A stretch of DNA of 64,000 nt from Polytrichum commune (Eukaryota > Streptophyta > Polytrichopsida > Polytrichales > Polytrichaceae). The stretch spans positions 29,127,501 through 29,191,500 of the forward strand of contig OX485805.1 in assembly GCA_950295325.1 (NCBI GenBank), given 5' to 3'. Under the pieces are notes generated by a model. That model saw only the letters and a program-made list of their open reading frames with translations, had not been told where the DNA came from and made no database searches. The position numbers were made by a program, and so were the translations under genes. Of this stretch, positions 34,263-46,100 are shown one piece after another (positions within the stretch are counted from its first letter, which is position 1; every line of letters starts with the position of its first letter).

Positions 34263-36550
34263 ATCGAGGACCGATCCATCCCAATTTGACTCTGCTAAAC
34301 AAATTTAAGGTCTTTGACTTTATTTCTGGAGTAAAATTGTTCATAAATAGTCATCTATATGGTATAATACGATTCATTGCATTTTGAGGTTCACAATGGA
34401 TGAGTTTACTTAGACACCATGAATCCCTAGCCTCAAAGCACGGTTGAAATATGACAAAACTCAAAGAATAGGTAGTTTCCTGTCTCTAACATTATTCAAT
34501 TGTTATCAATTGTTTAATAATATTCAGTGACCTTGCTTCACATGAATCTCACTAGCTTTTTCCAAGTTAAATCTACTTTTTTGACAAGTGTTTGTAAGGT
34601 ATAATTCTAGCACCTTACATGACATATTCCCGGCCCCACCCAACCTAGTCACTCAATTGAATAATGTTATGTAGGGACACTAACTCATAATGATTCGGCT
34701 AGAGTTAGATTTGGTTTGGGAGTGGTCTACCAACCCCAAGTAATAGATACACAAGTCCAAGAGCCTTAGCCAACTTTACAAATGGGTCTTACACACACAT
34801 TCAGTTCCAATACATAATAATAATAATAATAATATGACTAACTAACACATCAGTCTTATGTGCACTACTATAAATCCTATTTGCATACAACTATAAAACC
34901 ATTTAACTAAATTTGTTTCCATCATCCTTAGTACTCCAACCTTTAAAGAATTGCTTCACTTGTGCCCATGATACAACCATCCTTCACAAAAACAAGTGAG
35001 GATCATGTGCACGAGGTGCCCACAATAATATTTCACTTGTTATCGAGGTCATAAATATGAAGATGCATCCATGTACAACGGAAGATGTGCTGGTGGTTGG
35101 TCATGGTGAGGTTGTCACGCTGTCGTTTCCCACAATTCTTACCTAAAATAATAAAAAATAAAAAAAAGAGCCAAAAGGAAAAGGTCCATATCCCAATTTG
35201 AGATGTTTAAGTAACAATGGACTATGTCCAAGTCTCGTATTATAACATGTTGAGCTTTATCATAGGATCTTGCGATAGGATTGTGTGGTAAGATCATCGA
35301 GTAGGATATGTAACGTTGATAATGATAGTATTGTAGTAGTTGTTTTGATTGCATTTTCATTATTTAGCATTTATGTATACACATTTAACATTAAGAATGG
35401 ATACTTGATACTTGATTTTCCCATCATACCTTAAGTACCATAACATTCAAGTAATCACTAAGGATTCACATATCTCCCAAAACAATTTGGTATATTAGAA
35501 GTGCATCGATGGATCTATTGATAGAATTGAAGCAACTGAAAAGTCAAAATTTGAAAATGTGTTCAAAATTATTTAATTACGTTATCGACTATTCCCCCCA
35601 AAAATCAAACATGTGATAAAAAATAAGGAAACAAATATCAAAAAATGGGGGACAACGAGTGCAATAGGTGGGTATGGTGGGGGAAACCCATAGAGGGTGG
35701 CAGGCATAGAGCCAAGGCAAACATAGCATGGCTTGAAGGCAGGTCATGGGGACTTGATGAGTATAGGGATGGGCATACATGTATATGGCATGTATACATA
35801 GGCATTTGGGGGGGGGGGGGGGAGAGAGAGAGAAGGGTGGAGGGGATATGGACATGGGGATTTAGTTGCATGGGTGATGTGAGGTTGGGTTAATTTGCGA
35901 TATTAAATCATATTCATGAGTGCAACAAAACATGATGGACATAGACTTACTAAAAAATTAACTTATATGCATGGGTGCAACAATTTGGAACGGCACATGT
36001 CCAAAATAGTATTTTATTGTACATAAAGAAAGCCAACATATTTTCATGTAACAATTTATACTGTATTAAAATCTCTCAACCTTGTTAGTCATGGTGCATG
36101 AGGTCCTCATGAGGTTTGGTTGTAGCACATGATAACGAAGCTTCGGTCACAAAGCTCAAAGTCTAAAATTCACATGTAGTTCACTCACACCTTCTCTCTC
36201 ACTTTGATATGTAGATAATCCGAGGCCACTTTGTTTAGTTTATCCCTATGTAAGAAGGCTAGGGCCTAATTCCCTAACACCTAAAGCAAGAAATGGAAAC
36301 CTTGAAAGTTTCATAGTGTCCCATTTCACGATTTGGTAGGTGGGGATATCCCATGCTCTCTTGTTTATAAGGGAGAGAAGCTAGGCATGAGCATGAGGAT
36401 GGGCATGAGTAGGCCCTTGTTACCAAGTTTGTGGGACTTGTTCATAATTTATGGGAATTTTTCAAAGTGATATTCGGACCCATGTTTTTATGTCGTCCGT
36501 TTCATTACATGGTAGGATGTAATATACATAGTTGAACTGTTTTAACGGGG
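34263..36550. other. Intergenic with (AAT)n and G15-(GA)n simple repeats
   Basis: (AAT)7-like at 34814-34834; G15 at 35808-35822, followed by GAGAGAGAGAGA. No gene is recognised. The GC-rich frames around 35640-35890 overlap on opposite strands and are artefacts of composition. Confidence 0.55.
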
Positions 36551-36955
36551 CTCATAAAAAATGTAGATGAGAGATTTTTTAGTATTCACAAATCAAACAA
36601 TAAAAAATGAATTTGGAGTTTGTTTGCAACTCATGTGAAACTTGGAAGGTTGAGGGCTTTAGTTGCCCTAGCATGGCACAATACTAGTCTTGAATGGCAG
36701 AGCTCATATATATGTAGATGAGATAATTTCATGAAATTTGGAAAGAAAAAATTAAAACCAAATTTAATTTGCACTTACTGTGAAGTTTTAAAGGTAGAGG
36801 CCTTGAGCGCGGCTCTAGTAATGCACAATACTAGTCTTGAATGACAAAGTTCATATATATGTAGATGAGAGAATTTCATGAAGTATAGTAAAAGAAATCA
36901 AATTGAAATTGAAATTCTTGTGGACCTTCTGTGAAACTTAGAAAGTGGAATTGTG
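36551..36955. repeat. Tandem repeat, about 2.7 copies of 147-152 bp
   Basis: CTCATA...TGTAGATGAGAGA recurs at 36551, 36703 and 36850. GCACAATACTAGTCTTGAATG recurs at about 36676 and 36823, and TGTGAAACTT-like segments occur in each unit. Divergence between units is moderate. The unit length is satellite-like (about one nucleosome), but the array is short. Confidence 0.75.
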
Positions 36956-37554
36956 GCAGTGTCACTTGTTAATGGTAAACTTGTTGTTGGACATGACTTT
37001 GCTAGATCACCTCATAACATGACGCTCAATTTTATTTCTTATTTTGTAGAATGATCATTATAAGTGCACAATTTTGTATCATGAGGAATCTAGTTCCAGA
37101 AAATATGAACATTGCATGCAACTAATTGGAAACGATTACTAGTAGCCATATGCTAAAAACAAAATTGGTTACTTGGATGTTGGAATCCTCTTGTAGCAAC
37201 TTGCTTGTAAAACTTAAAATTAAAAATAAATAAACCAAGAAATTATTTTAAATCATATTCCATATTTTTTTTGCAAGATGCTTTAGTTGCACAAATTTAT
37301 TCTTTTAGGGCAGTCTTGCTCAATACACTTGCACCGCTTATATTTGTGTGTCTAAGACCTATAAAACCTATGTCCATGCAATCTAACATGAGCATGCTCA
37401 TGTCAAGATGCTCATGAAATAGCAACCCCCATTTATAAGGGGTCCATCATATTTGCAAGGTTGATTACCTTTTGCGTATAATAGTTAATCATATAACCCT
37501 TTTTCTTTTGTATGTGTATGTGTATGTGGTGGCTTTTTGTAAGTCTAGGCGCTG

Positions 37555-37954
37555 AGGGTGGCTTTCCATGTAGGCCGCTCACCCACTAGATTCTAGATAA
37601 TAGTGAGTTGGAAGTGTTCTCATGTAGATAAGCAAAAGCCATCAACCAACCACATTATTATGGCCTGTTAGAATGTGAAGGGCCGTGGACATGGGCCGCT
37701 AGACTTCCATGTGTCCGCTAGAGTACCTTTTAACTTACATGTGCCAGTCATCAAAGGATTTGAAGACCGATGGTCTAGATTTTCATCCTTGGTAACTTGG
37801 AAGAGGTTAGTAGATGGGCCCGCATTTGAGAAAATGAGAGTATCTAATTGGCACATGTAAACCCTACCCACTAGAATTTGTCTACATTTGGACGAATTTG
37901 TTTTTATTTCCACTAGAATCTCGTGGACGAGCGGCCTACATGGAAACTTGCCCT
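37555..37954. mobile_element. MITE with TTTCCATGTAGGCC TIRs, copy a (400 bp)
   Basis: The left end AGGGTGGCTTTCCATGTAGG and the inverse of the right end AGGGCAAGTTTCCATGTAGG face each other, and the TIR extends about 40 bp into CCGCTC(A/G)(C/T)CCAC. The interior aligns with the copies at 49336-50419 (CAACCAACCACATT, GTGAAGGGCCGTGGACATGG, GGCACATGTAAACCCTACC). It is non-coding. The TSD is not clear. Confidence 0.75.
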
Positions 37955-38242
37955 AATTGAAGCGAGAGAGAGAGAAAGAGAATGATATACTCTCTTAACT
38001 AGGAAGCATATTGAGCTCATCAATATTTTGTCTCTACCACTTTCATAAATCACAAATATATACATGTATGAGACTATTATTTATTCTATTATTTATTTTT
38101 ATTAATGTAATAAAAAGTATTTATGTCATAATTTTTGTATACAAAGTTCATAATGTTTTTCATCAACAAGAGCATGAAAACCCTCATCGGCTACTACCAT
38201 AAAAACAAACTGCTAGTAGACAGCCATTGATAGTTTGCTAAA
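37955..38242. other. Intergenic
   Basis: It contains a GA-rich simple repeat at about 37964-37981 and a T-rich stretch. Nothing else. Confidence 0.5.
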
Positions 38243-38824
38243 AGTATGGTGCCGGACACTTATAACTCACAAACCCAATTTTGAGTGGCCAATTCAACTC
38301 AAATATTAATCTATACTATGCTACGCCCTTGGTTCCTCACCCATCCCAAGTTGATGAACTAGTGTTGAATAATAGTGTTGGACACTTTGTTGTGGGTTCT
38401 ATTCCCCATGCCGGCGTGGTGCTCACCACCTTAGTCCACCCAACTATGGTGGGGGGGTCCTTGGACCTTGTTGTATGGGTACCTCAAAGCCCTTTGGGGG
38501 GATTTCATGTCTGGTATCCTCAAGGCACTAGTGGCTAGCTAGGAACTACTATAGTGTGTCACTATAGTGCCCACCCCGAGAGGGGTTAGTAGTCTTGCAC
38601 CACTAGTATTATGCCCTGAGGGTTTAATGCCAAGGGTGGGTCGAACGGGCATTCCAATCACGCTGATCACATGGTCAGCGTTTCTTCTATGTTGGACACT
38701 TATAACTCAACATTGAACTAGTAAATCAACATTGTGTTGAACTAGTGTGCAACATTGTCCTTAGCAATTCTAGCAAAGGGAAGGAAAAAAATGCTAGTTA
38801 TAAGTGTCCAACACAGTGTATGGT
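38243..38824. mobile_element. Compound TIR element, GGACACTTATAACT ends, 7-8-bp TSD
   Basis: The element of about 566 bp is flanked by GTATGGT (38244-38250 and 38818-38824). GCCGGACACTTATAACT at the left faces the inverse of AGTTATAAGTGTCCAACA at the right. A second copy of the left motif (TGTTGGACACTTATAACT) lies inside at about 38690 and pairs with the right end as a 125-bp mini-element. The middle is GC-richer. The TSD length fits hAT. Confidence 0.6.
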
Positions 38825-40929
38825 TTCAACAAAAAAATAGTCATGACATTTTTCTTTTTCTCCAAATGAGTAAGAAAAGCAAGAGGAATTGATCAAAGGA
38901 AGAGATGATTGTCGTTATAGTATCTAGAGATTCCAATTGATTCTATGCATGAGGCCTTTGGAGTGTCATGTTGAATTGAACAAGCCATGGTCCTAGCCGA
39001 AAGGATAAGCATGATCAAGATATCGCAACTCTTGAAATGACTAGAAGATGAAAGGTTACGACTAAAAAGACCAATGGCTACCAAGGAGAAATTCTAACTA
39101 TACAAAATAAAATTTGGAGGCAAAGACCCGTACTGGGACTTTCAATGGACTAATTGCCTATGAGCTAAGATTTGAACTTTAAATTATGATGATAGAATGT
39201 TTTTTAGTTATTCTTCCGCATTCATGAGACTCATTTAATATGAATGAGTAGTCCTAAAATAAAAATTAATCTAGAACCGGGGAAATGAAGGCTACATTCA
39301 TGGATTTGAAATATTAAATTTGGAAGGAGAGATCATAATTTACACCTAAGAAGCAAGAAGGGTAGTCCGGGGAAGAAGTCTATGATCTTTTAACCTAGAT
39401 GGTGTGTGAGATTATATTGATGTTTGGAACATGTGTGGATGAGGTGGTTGGACATCAACAAAAGACTATAGCCTTATAGTTGCTTCACATCTAAAGGATT
39501 ATTAAAGAACGATGTCACCCTTGGGTGAGAACTGATCTCCCATTTCAAGTTACATTAAAATGGACTAATTATATGAGACAATTGATTATACCAAAGGTTG
39601 TGGTAAAGAGACCGAAATGGGATACTTTATGCAAGACTAATGTTGATGGTTGTGCCTATGATTGAGCACCACACAATGTTCAATTAAAATGAATCCATTA
39701 CCAAATTATTGACTAGATAAATAGAGTGAGGTGTTTGACAATCACAAATGCATGTACTAAAATTGATAGATTTTCCACACCTTTTGTTTGTATAAATGAA
39801 TGAAATTTCAACCTAAACTCTAAAGCATTTTGAATAAACCTATAATTATGCTATTTAAACATAAATACAAATCTAAGAAAAAACAAATGGAAGCATCTAA
39901 TGAAGATTGTTATCTAAAACTATTTTTTTTTAAAGATTAATATCTCTAAGCAAATTGGAGGTGAAATGAGGTAACCTTCAAAACGTGGCCCTGGGAACTT
40001 AAACCAAAAGGATTCAATACCTTTGACAGTTGGTTTTACATAGGACCACACTTGAATGCTGCTTTATATCGCTTTTTCAAAGCCTTGTATTGATCGGCTG
40101 GTGTTCAAATAGGACCAAATACCCCAATCTATTCGAAAGGATTTTTAGTTAATTTCCATAATCTTCCACTCCATCTACAAAATAAGATCATAGAAAAAGT
40201 TTGGCAGGATGGAGATGATTTTAATGAAATTGTGATTCATAAGGGCTACCCTAGATTGAGGGTTGATCTTAGATTTTTATTTTGAATCTATGGTTATCAT
40301 AGAACTCAACACTTTTCACTCAATTTTTTTGGATATGGTTGTTGGAATGGTGGACACTTTACTAGTATTGGGGCTCATTTTGATTATGGACCATTTGATC
40401 CTTGTGCAAGTGTAAACATTCCCAACTTTATGGATTTCATTGCTCAACGTAAAAAAAATTGTGGATTTCACAAAATTATGCTTAAAAGGAAGGAAAGTGG
40501 CCATAGAAAGAATAGGTAATTGATTATTTCTATGTGTCAACATAGGCAATTTTCATTATGGAACCTACACATGCAAAATTGCGTACCCAAACAATCTTGG
40601 TAAGATAAGTTGCTAGTGACAAGGCAATGGAGGATCGTGTAATTGCTAGGGAATATCAAATAAAGAAAGTTGAGAGAAGAAAGAGTTGGTTGCGATCTGT
40701 AAATAAACTACAAATTGAAAACCTTGACATTGAATAAACCTTGGATAGAGGGCCTGGTCAAGTGGAAAACAAACACCTATTAAATTCCAACAACTACAAT
40801 TTTGGTTCAACATCAAGAATTTTACAAGCACTGAAGGTTCAAAATCCTTTGACCCCCTCTAGTATCACCTCCAATGTCACCTTCTCCGCCTTCATCCCCA
40901 CCATTGTTATGAACCCAATCATCTTCAAG
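38825..40929. other. Intergenic; possible faint retroelement remains
   Basis: Around 39600-39670 a translated stretch (KRPKWDTLCKTNVDGCAYD) resembles the start of the RNase H domain of plant L1 LINEs, but it is isolated and weak. Sequence just upstream of 40930 may be the 5' side of the gypsy gag. Confidence 0.3.
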
Positions 40930-43115
40930 TAAGATAGCTAATCTTGCTCCTAGAATAACTAATATACTTCATATTCCATACGTCCTTGGAAGATTGGGAT
41001 CATATCGAGATACACATGTAGCAAATTTTGAAATAACATGTGCGGTAAATGATGTTGCCAAATTTCCATAAGTTTTTGTTACATCTTTACAAGAAGATGC
41101 CTCTGCATAGTGTTGAAGGTAACCACCATTTTCTAATTGGAAGGCATTGAGAATTGTGTTCCTACCTCATTTTAAATCATTAACCTTTGCAAGTAGTTTA
41201 AAAGAATGGGTATCGTCAACAAGCAAGTTGGTACCTATTATGACATAATGCACAATATTTTGCAACGTATGGGATATCATCAAATTCCAAATGACTTCCT
41301 CATGAGTATATTTATCGGCAATTTATATCCTTATGAAATTGAGAATATACATTAAGGAAGAAGCCACGATTGCATATGTAAAAGCTTGTGCACAAGCAAA
41401 AACATGGGAGGAATGTCGATTGGAAAACAATTTGGTCATACATATTGATAACATGTATTCACACAATCCTATTTCTTCACATTATGAAGCGTTTCTTATC
41501 ACTAATGAGAATCAACATAATATACAGATGCACTAGTAGTACGAAACTCTAATGCACCTTCATATACTCAACCTATGGTTACCAAATTACTATAAGACAA
41601 CTATTGGCAATTGCACCTCAATGTCGTACCGAACTTGGTTCAAAAATGATTCACAAAAGATCTAAAATGTTGAGGTTAATGATATTACCTTGAGTCAAGA
41701 TCAGGGAACACCTGCCAATGATGTAACAATGGATGGTGTTCTAATAGTACGAATCCAAGTTGACATAGGGTCCATTGTTGAATTGATGTTTATGAAAACA
41801 ATGGAAGAATTATGACCTACTAATAGATTCCAGCTTTCATCATTCTTAAGATTGTATATCATACCCATTCTAAGCCCTTGGGTCAATTATATAAGTTCTA
41901 GTCCAAATTGTTAGTAGGGAATACAAAATTGATACTATTGTATTCCAAACCATTGATGTCATTCAACCAATACCTGGATATGCAAACCTTGGTTGATTGT
42001 GGTTGAAGCTAAAGAGGATTGGGGTAAAGGACCATTCACCTTGGAAAAAAAAAAACCATCTTACCTGTATTTCCAACCTAATATCATGGAGAGATCCAAG
42101 AAGAAGGTACTAAATTTACCACTAATGAATATGAGATTAAATCAAAAAATCCCCTAAGTGAATTCATTCATAATATTAACAAATAAAAGACGGCCTATTC
42201 TGCAATAGAAATGGGGGAAAAAATCATTCATGTGAAAGATGGTAATTATGACGATGCTATCTAGGGTTGGCAAAATTCTAATCCAGTCTATAACATTACT
42301 ACCAATGTGAGACCTTCACCACCTTTGAATTTAATATGTGGTTTTGTGCGATGATACTCATGACTTTCTGCAAAGTACATGTCAAAAGTTCAACATGCAC
42401 ATAAAAAAACATTACGGGGTTGTTTCACACCAATAACTTCTTCACCTTGGTGCACAGAGAGAAAGTAGCCACACTTTGTAAGCTACGTAGGATTGTGATA
42501 CAATAATGGTTTTTGCCCAACAATGTTTTTTTTGAATTAAAGCGAATCAACAACCTATCTTAATGACAAAGAAACTTCCCTCATCACTGGAAGAACCGGA
42601 CGATAAACATTTCTTTGTAGAAGAATGGGAAGATGCTATGTTTTGTAATGATGCACCTATCAAGAATTATGTGTCCAAATATGTTTATGATATGAACCTA
42701 AAAACCGAGGAAGTCCCTAAGATTATTAAAGTACATGAGAAATTGACCAAAACTGAGTAGAAATGTAGGTTTGATTTTTTCAAACGAAACATTAATGTTT
42801 TTGCTTGGACCTATAAAGACTTGAGAGGGGTCCCTCTTGAAGTATGTGAACAAAAAATCGTACTTGAAGAGGAAACTACTCCAATAAGGCAAAGACAATA
42901 TCGTATGAATCTCAAATACTCACTATTGACCAACGAATAGATAGATAAACTTCTCGAGCCATGATCCATTTATGAAGTACTCTTTAGTAAGTGTGTGTCT
43001 CCCGTAGTGTTTGTGCCTAAAAAGAATGCAAAAACTATGAATATGTCAAGGTTTTCGTAAACTGAATAGTCTTGCAAGGAAAGATCAAGCCTACCCAAGA
43101 TACAAGATTCCTACA
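40930..43115 (+). pseudogene. Ty3/gypsy retrotransposon relic: gag, protease, start of RT
   Basis: Plus-strand frames broken by many stops run through gag-like sequence (about 41000-41460, with the capsid-type FKSLTFASSLKEW and EACAQAKTWEECR-like text), an aspartic-protease-like stretch (about 41738-41815; DIGS at 41762-41773 where D(S/T)G is expected) and the N-terminal part of a gypsy reverse transcriptase (42788-43090: NVFAWTYKDLRGVP, RQRQYRMN, SPVVFVPKKN). The catalytic RT motifs are missing because the copy stops at about 43115, where LINE sequence begins. No LTR was found. In intact elements gag forms the particle and pol copies and integrates the DNA. Confidence 0.8.
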
Positions 43116-46100
43116 AACCTCGCCAAACACCCCCCCCCCCCAACTTATCCTAATCCAAGAAACTAAAGCCCATAAACACAAGTTCACAATGTACGTCGAC
43201 AAAAAAATAAAGTAAAATAAAATAATCCATACTAAAAAATTCTATACAACAACTTCAACCAAAACACACCCAACCAAAACAATCTCTACACCCCACAAAT
43301 TCATACCAAAGGAGAAATACTAGCAATGATACACAAATCGGTCTACTCTAGCGAAAACATCCCTAAGCCATCTACACCGGCCATCATTTTTCCATATCTA
43401 CAAGGACTTAAACACTCTAACAAACCTCTAAACCCCCTGCTCATCCTATATCTCTACATCTCTACATGCCCACACATCCTCACGACCTACACCTTATCCC
43501 CAAAATCCAAGACCAAATCCGCATCCTCACAATGCACCACCACCTATACAAAATCATTCTAGCTGGCGATTTTAAAAGGGACACCGCATTCATTGGCCAC
43601 ACAACAAATAACACCACAACACCACCCACTCGATATGATCATGGTTGGGCCCAATTCACATGTAATCTAGCCCTCCACAATATTCCAAACCAATAAAAAC
43701 TCTCTCGACAAGGGGATGACAATTACACCTCAACCAACCTCATAGGCGGTTTCTACGCCAACATCACAAACTACACTGCCCTTAAATGCCACTCCCTCAT
43801 TAACCAAAACCAACACTCATAGCATTATCCAGTTGGCCTACAACTTGCCCCCAATAGCATAATCACAAATGGTTACAATTCCAACCCACTCTATCTGCAT
43901 CAACTACCCCATTTCTCAAACCAATGCCCAATACCTTCAAACAATCTATTTAGGAAGTCAAGGTTTAAGATCCAATATACCATAACTAAACTCCACAACA
44001 ACCAACTCACACCTACCCAATGGGAAGACACACATGAAAATGCAAAGAAATCCTTAACTCCCTTAATCATAGAACAAAATTGCATGACACCCCCTACCCA
44101 TGTGAGCTAAACAACAGGGCGGTTCCCTACCCACAAAACAACAAAAACTCTAAAAACACCAACTTAAAATACACCACAACAATTGAAAAGCCATCCACAC
44201 GATTCAAACGCACCCACCCACACAATGGCCACAACACCAAGACCTCATTGTTCAACAATCACTCAACAACATCCACCCCCCCCCCCTTCAAAGTATAAGC
44301 AACACCCCCAATGGATTGATGAAATAGCAACACTAGGAAGAAAAACTAAGGGTGAAGCACATAACGTTACTTCCAAACAAACATCCATCAATTGTTTATT
44401 GAAGAAAATCTTGAAATATAATAACTCCACTACACACAATCATACATTAAGAAAAACCAACACCAACACCCCACTCAGCTACCCCACTACCTCCTCCTAA
44501 GGCACAAACTTTGGTACCGCACCTCCATACAAATCAAACCAAGACAACATACTACTAGAACACAACTCAACCTTACTCACCCAATTTGACAACACAAGCC
44601 GCATTCAACAAACCCTTAAAGCATTCAAAGATTGTCCCCTACACACACACACAATCCAAAGACATCATGACCTGAAACTGAGATATTCAACCAAGGAAAC
44701 TTTGTGGCTACAATCACCACGGAAAGATTAAAATATCTCTGGGATAGATTTACTTAAACCCACTCGAATCTCCTCACCAACTCACTACAACTACCCCCAC
44801 AAAACCTTATCACATTAATATTTTGGCTCATTCAGAGATATTTAACTATACTACCCAAGAAGAAACCCAAAACCATCCAGCCCCTTAACCGACACAAACA
44901 CTATGCAATAACCAAAGTCCTCATAAACTCATTCCAAATTACACACTTCTACTACTACTCCCCCTTTAACATGCCCCTCACAACTCACCCACTACAACTC
45001 CCCCCACAATACATACACCATTTTTGGCTCCACAAGCCCAATCAAACCCTCCTAACGGGCATGCAATGTACTAGCTTAACCCACTGACAATGCCATCACC
45101 ATCAAAGCCATACACTGGGCCCAAATGGTTGCCAATGAAGATCCCAACATTACCACCACCCTCATCATTGTAACACTACGCAAAACCATCCCTCGCATCC
45201 ATCATATGCATACACTACCAAACCAAGCCCCCATGAAACCCACAAATTGCAATCTAATTCCAACACATCCTACAAAGACAACACGACTCCCAAATTGATG
45301 CATACCCAATCAAACCAACTCCACCAACATTTAAAGTTAAATTCTCAATCACCTGGAAACACACGCCCAAGTTAGCCCACCCCAACACAACATATAGGCA
45401 CATTCTACTCCCAAATGAATACTACCAAGTACACCCCCTCAACTTAACCCCCAACAATCTATATACACAAATGGCCTTTTCACCCCCCCCCCCCCACCCA
45501 AGACCCCGAAAGACATATAATCGGAAACATAGCGGATCAAGAGTCTACAACCCCAACAATAACATACAGATTTGCAAACGACTGCGAGAATACCAAAAGA
45601 TCCTCCGAGTTGAACTAAAATGCCGTCCAAATCGCAAAAAAAAACCCATACAAATCATCCAATAGACACATCACGGATAACCTCAATAGTATCTTCCTCA
45701 TCAACAACCACATCAAACACACCTCCTCACAACAACAACACCCCGACAAACTTTCAATCGATGCAATAGTAAACCACATTGACTGGACAAACCACAAAAA
45801 TATCTATACACAAAGTTCGAGCACACACTAGATCCTATGGAAATGAAATTGTGGACACACTACCAAATGAAAGCTAGGGCTAGGGCTAGAGCCCATGCCA
45901 AACCGCATGGGCCCAACTTTGCCAAGCCATGACCCCATCATATTCGAAGTTATTTGATTATGACTAAAAACTACTGCATGCCCCAACCGACTTCAAAAAA
46001 CAATTGCCCTTGCATTCTTGAAGGTCACTTGTCCACATAACCCATATTGAGTGCAATTTACCTTCAAGGTCCAAATTCCAATATATATGCTCATTTCTTC

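Noticed and set aside
33777-34308. Two similar small proteins on opposite strands (33777-33974 and 34126-34308)
   Set aside because: The resemblance arises from the inverted repeat, not from two genes.
35589-35893. Proline- or glycine-rich frames of 77-88 codons on both strands
   Set aside because: Three frames overlap across a G15-(GA)n tract; low-complexity artefacts.
38570-38680. Homology of this stretch with the 3' body of the 23.4-kb SINE
   Set aside because: Some words agree (AGTAGTCTTG, CGAACGG, TCACGC), but the alignment has many gaps. I could not support it by eye.
39600-39670. L1-type RNase H start (FDG-like motif)
   Set aside because: A single 20-residue resemblance without the further E, D and H motifs; too weak to call a LINE.
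45874-45890. Telomere-like CTAGGGCTAGGGCTAG
   Set aside because: The unit is GGGCTA, not plant TTTAGGG, has only two to three copies and lies at the tip of the Mutator-like TIR.
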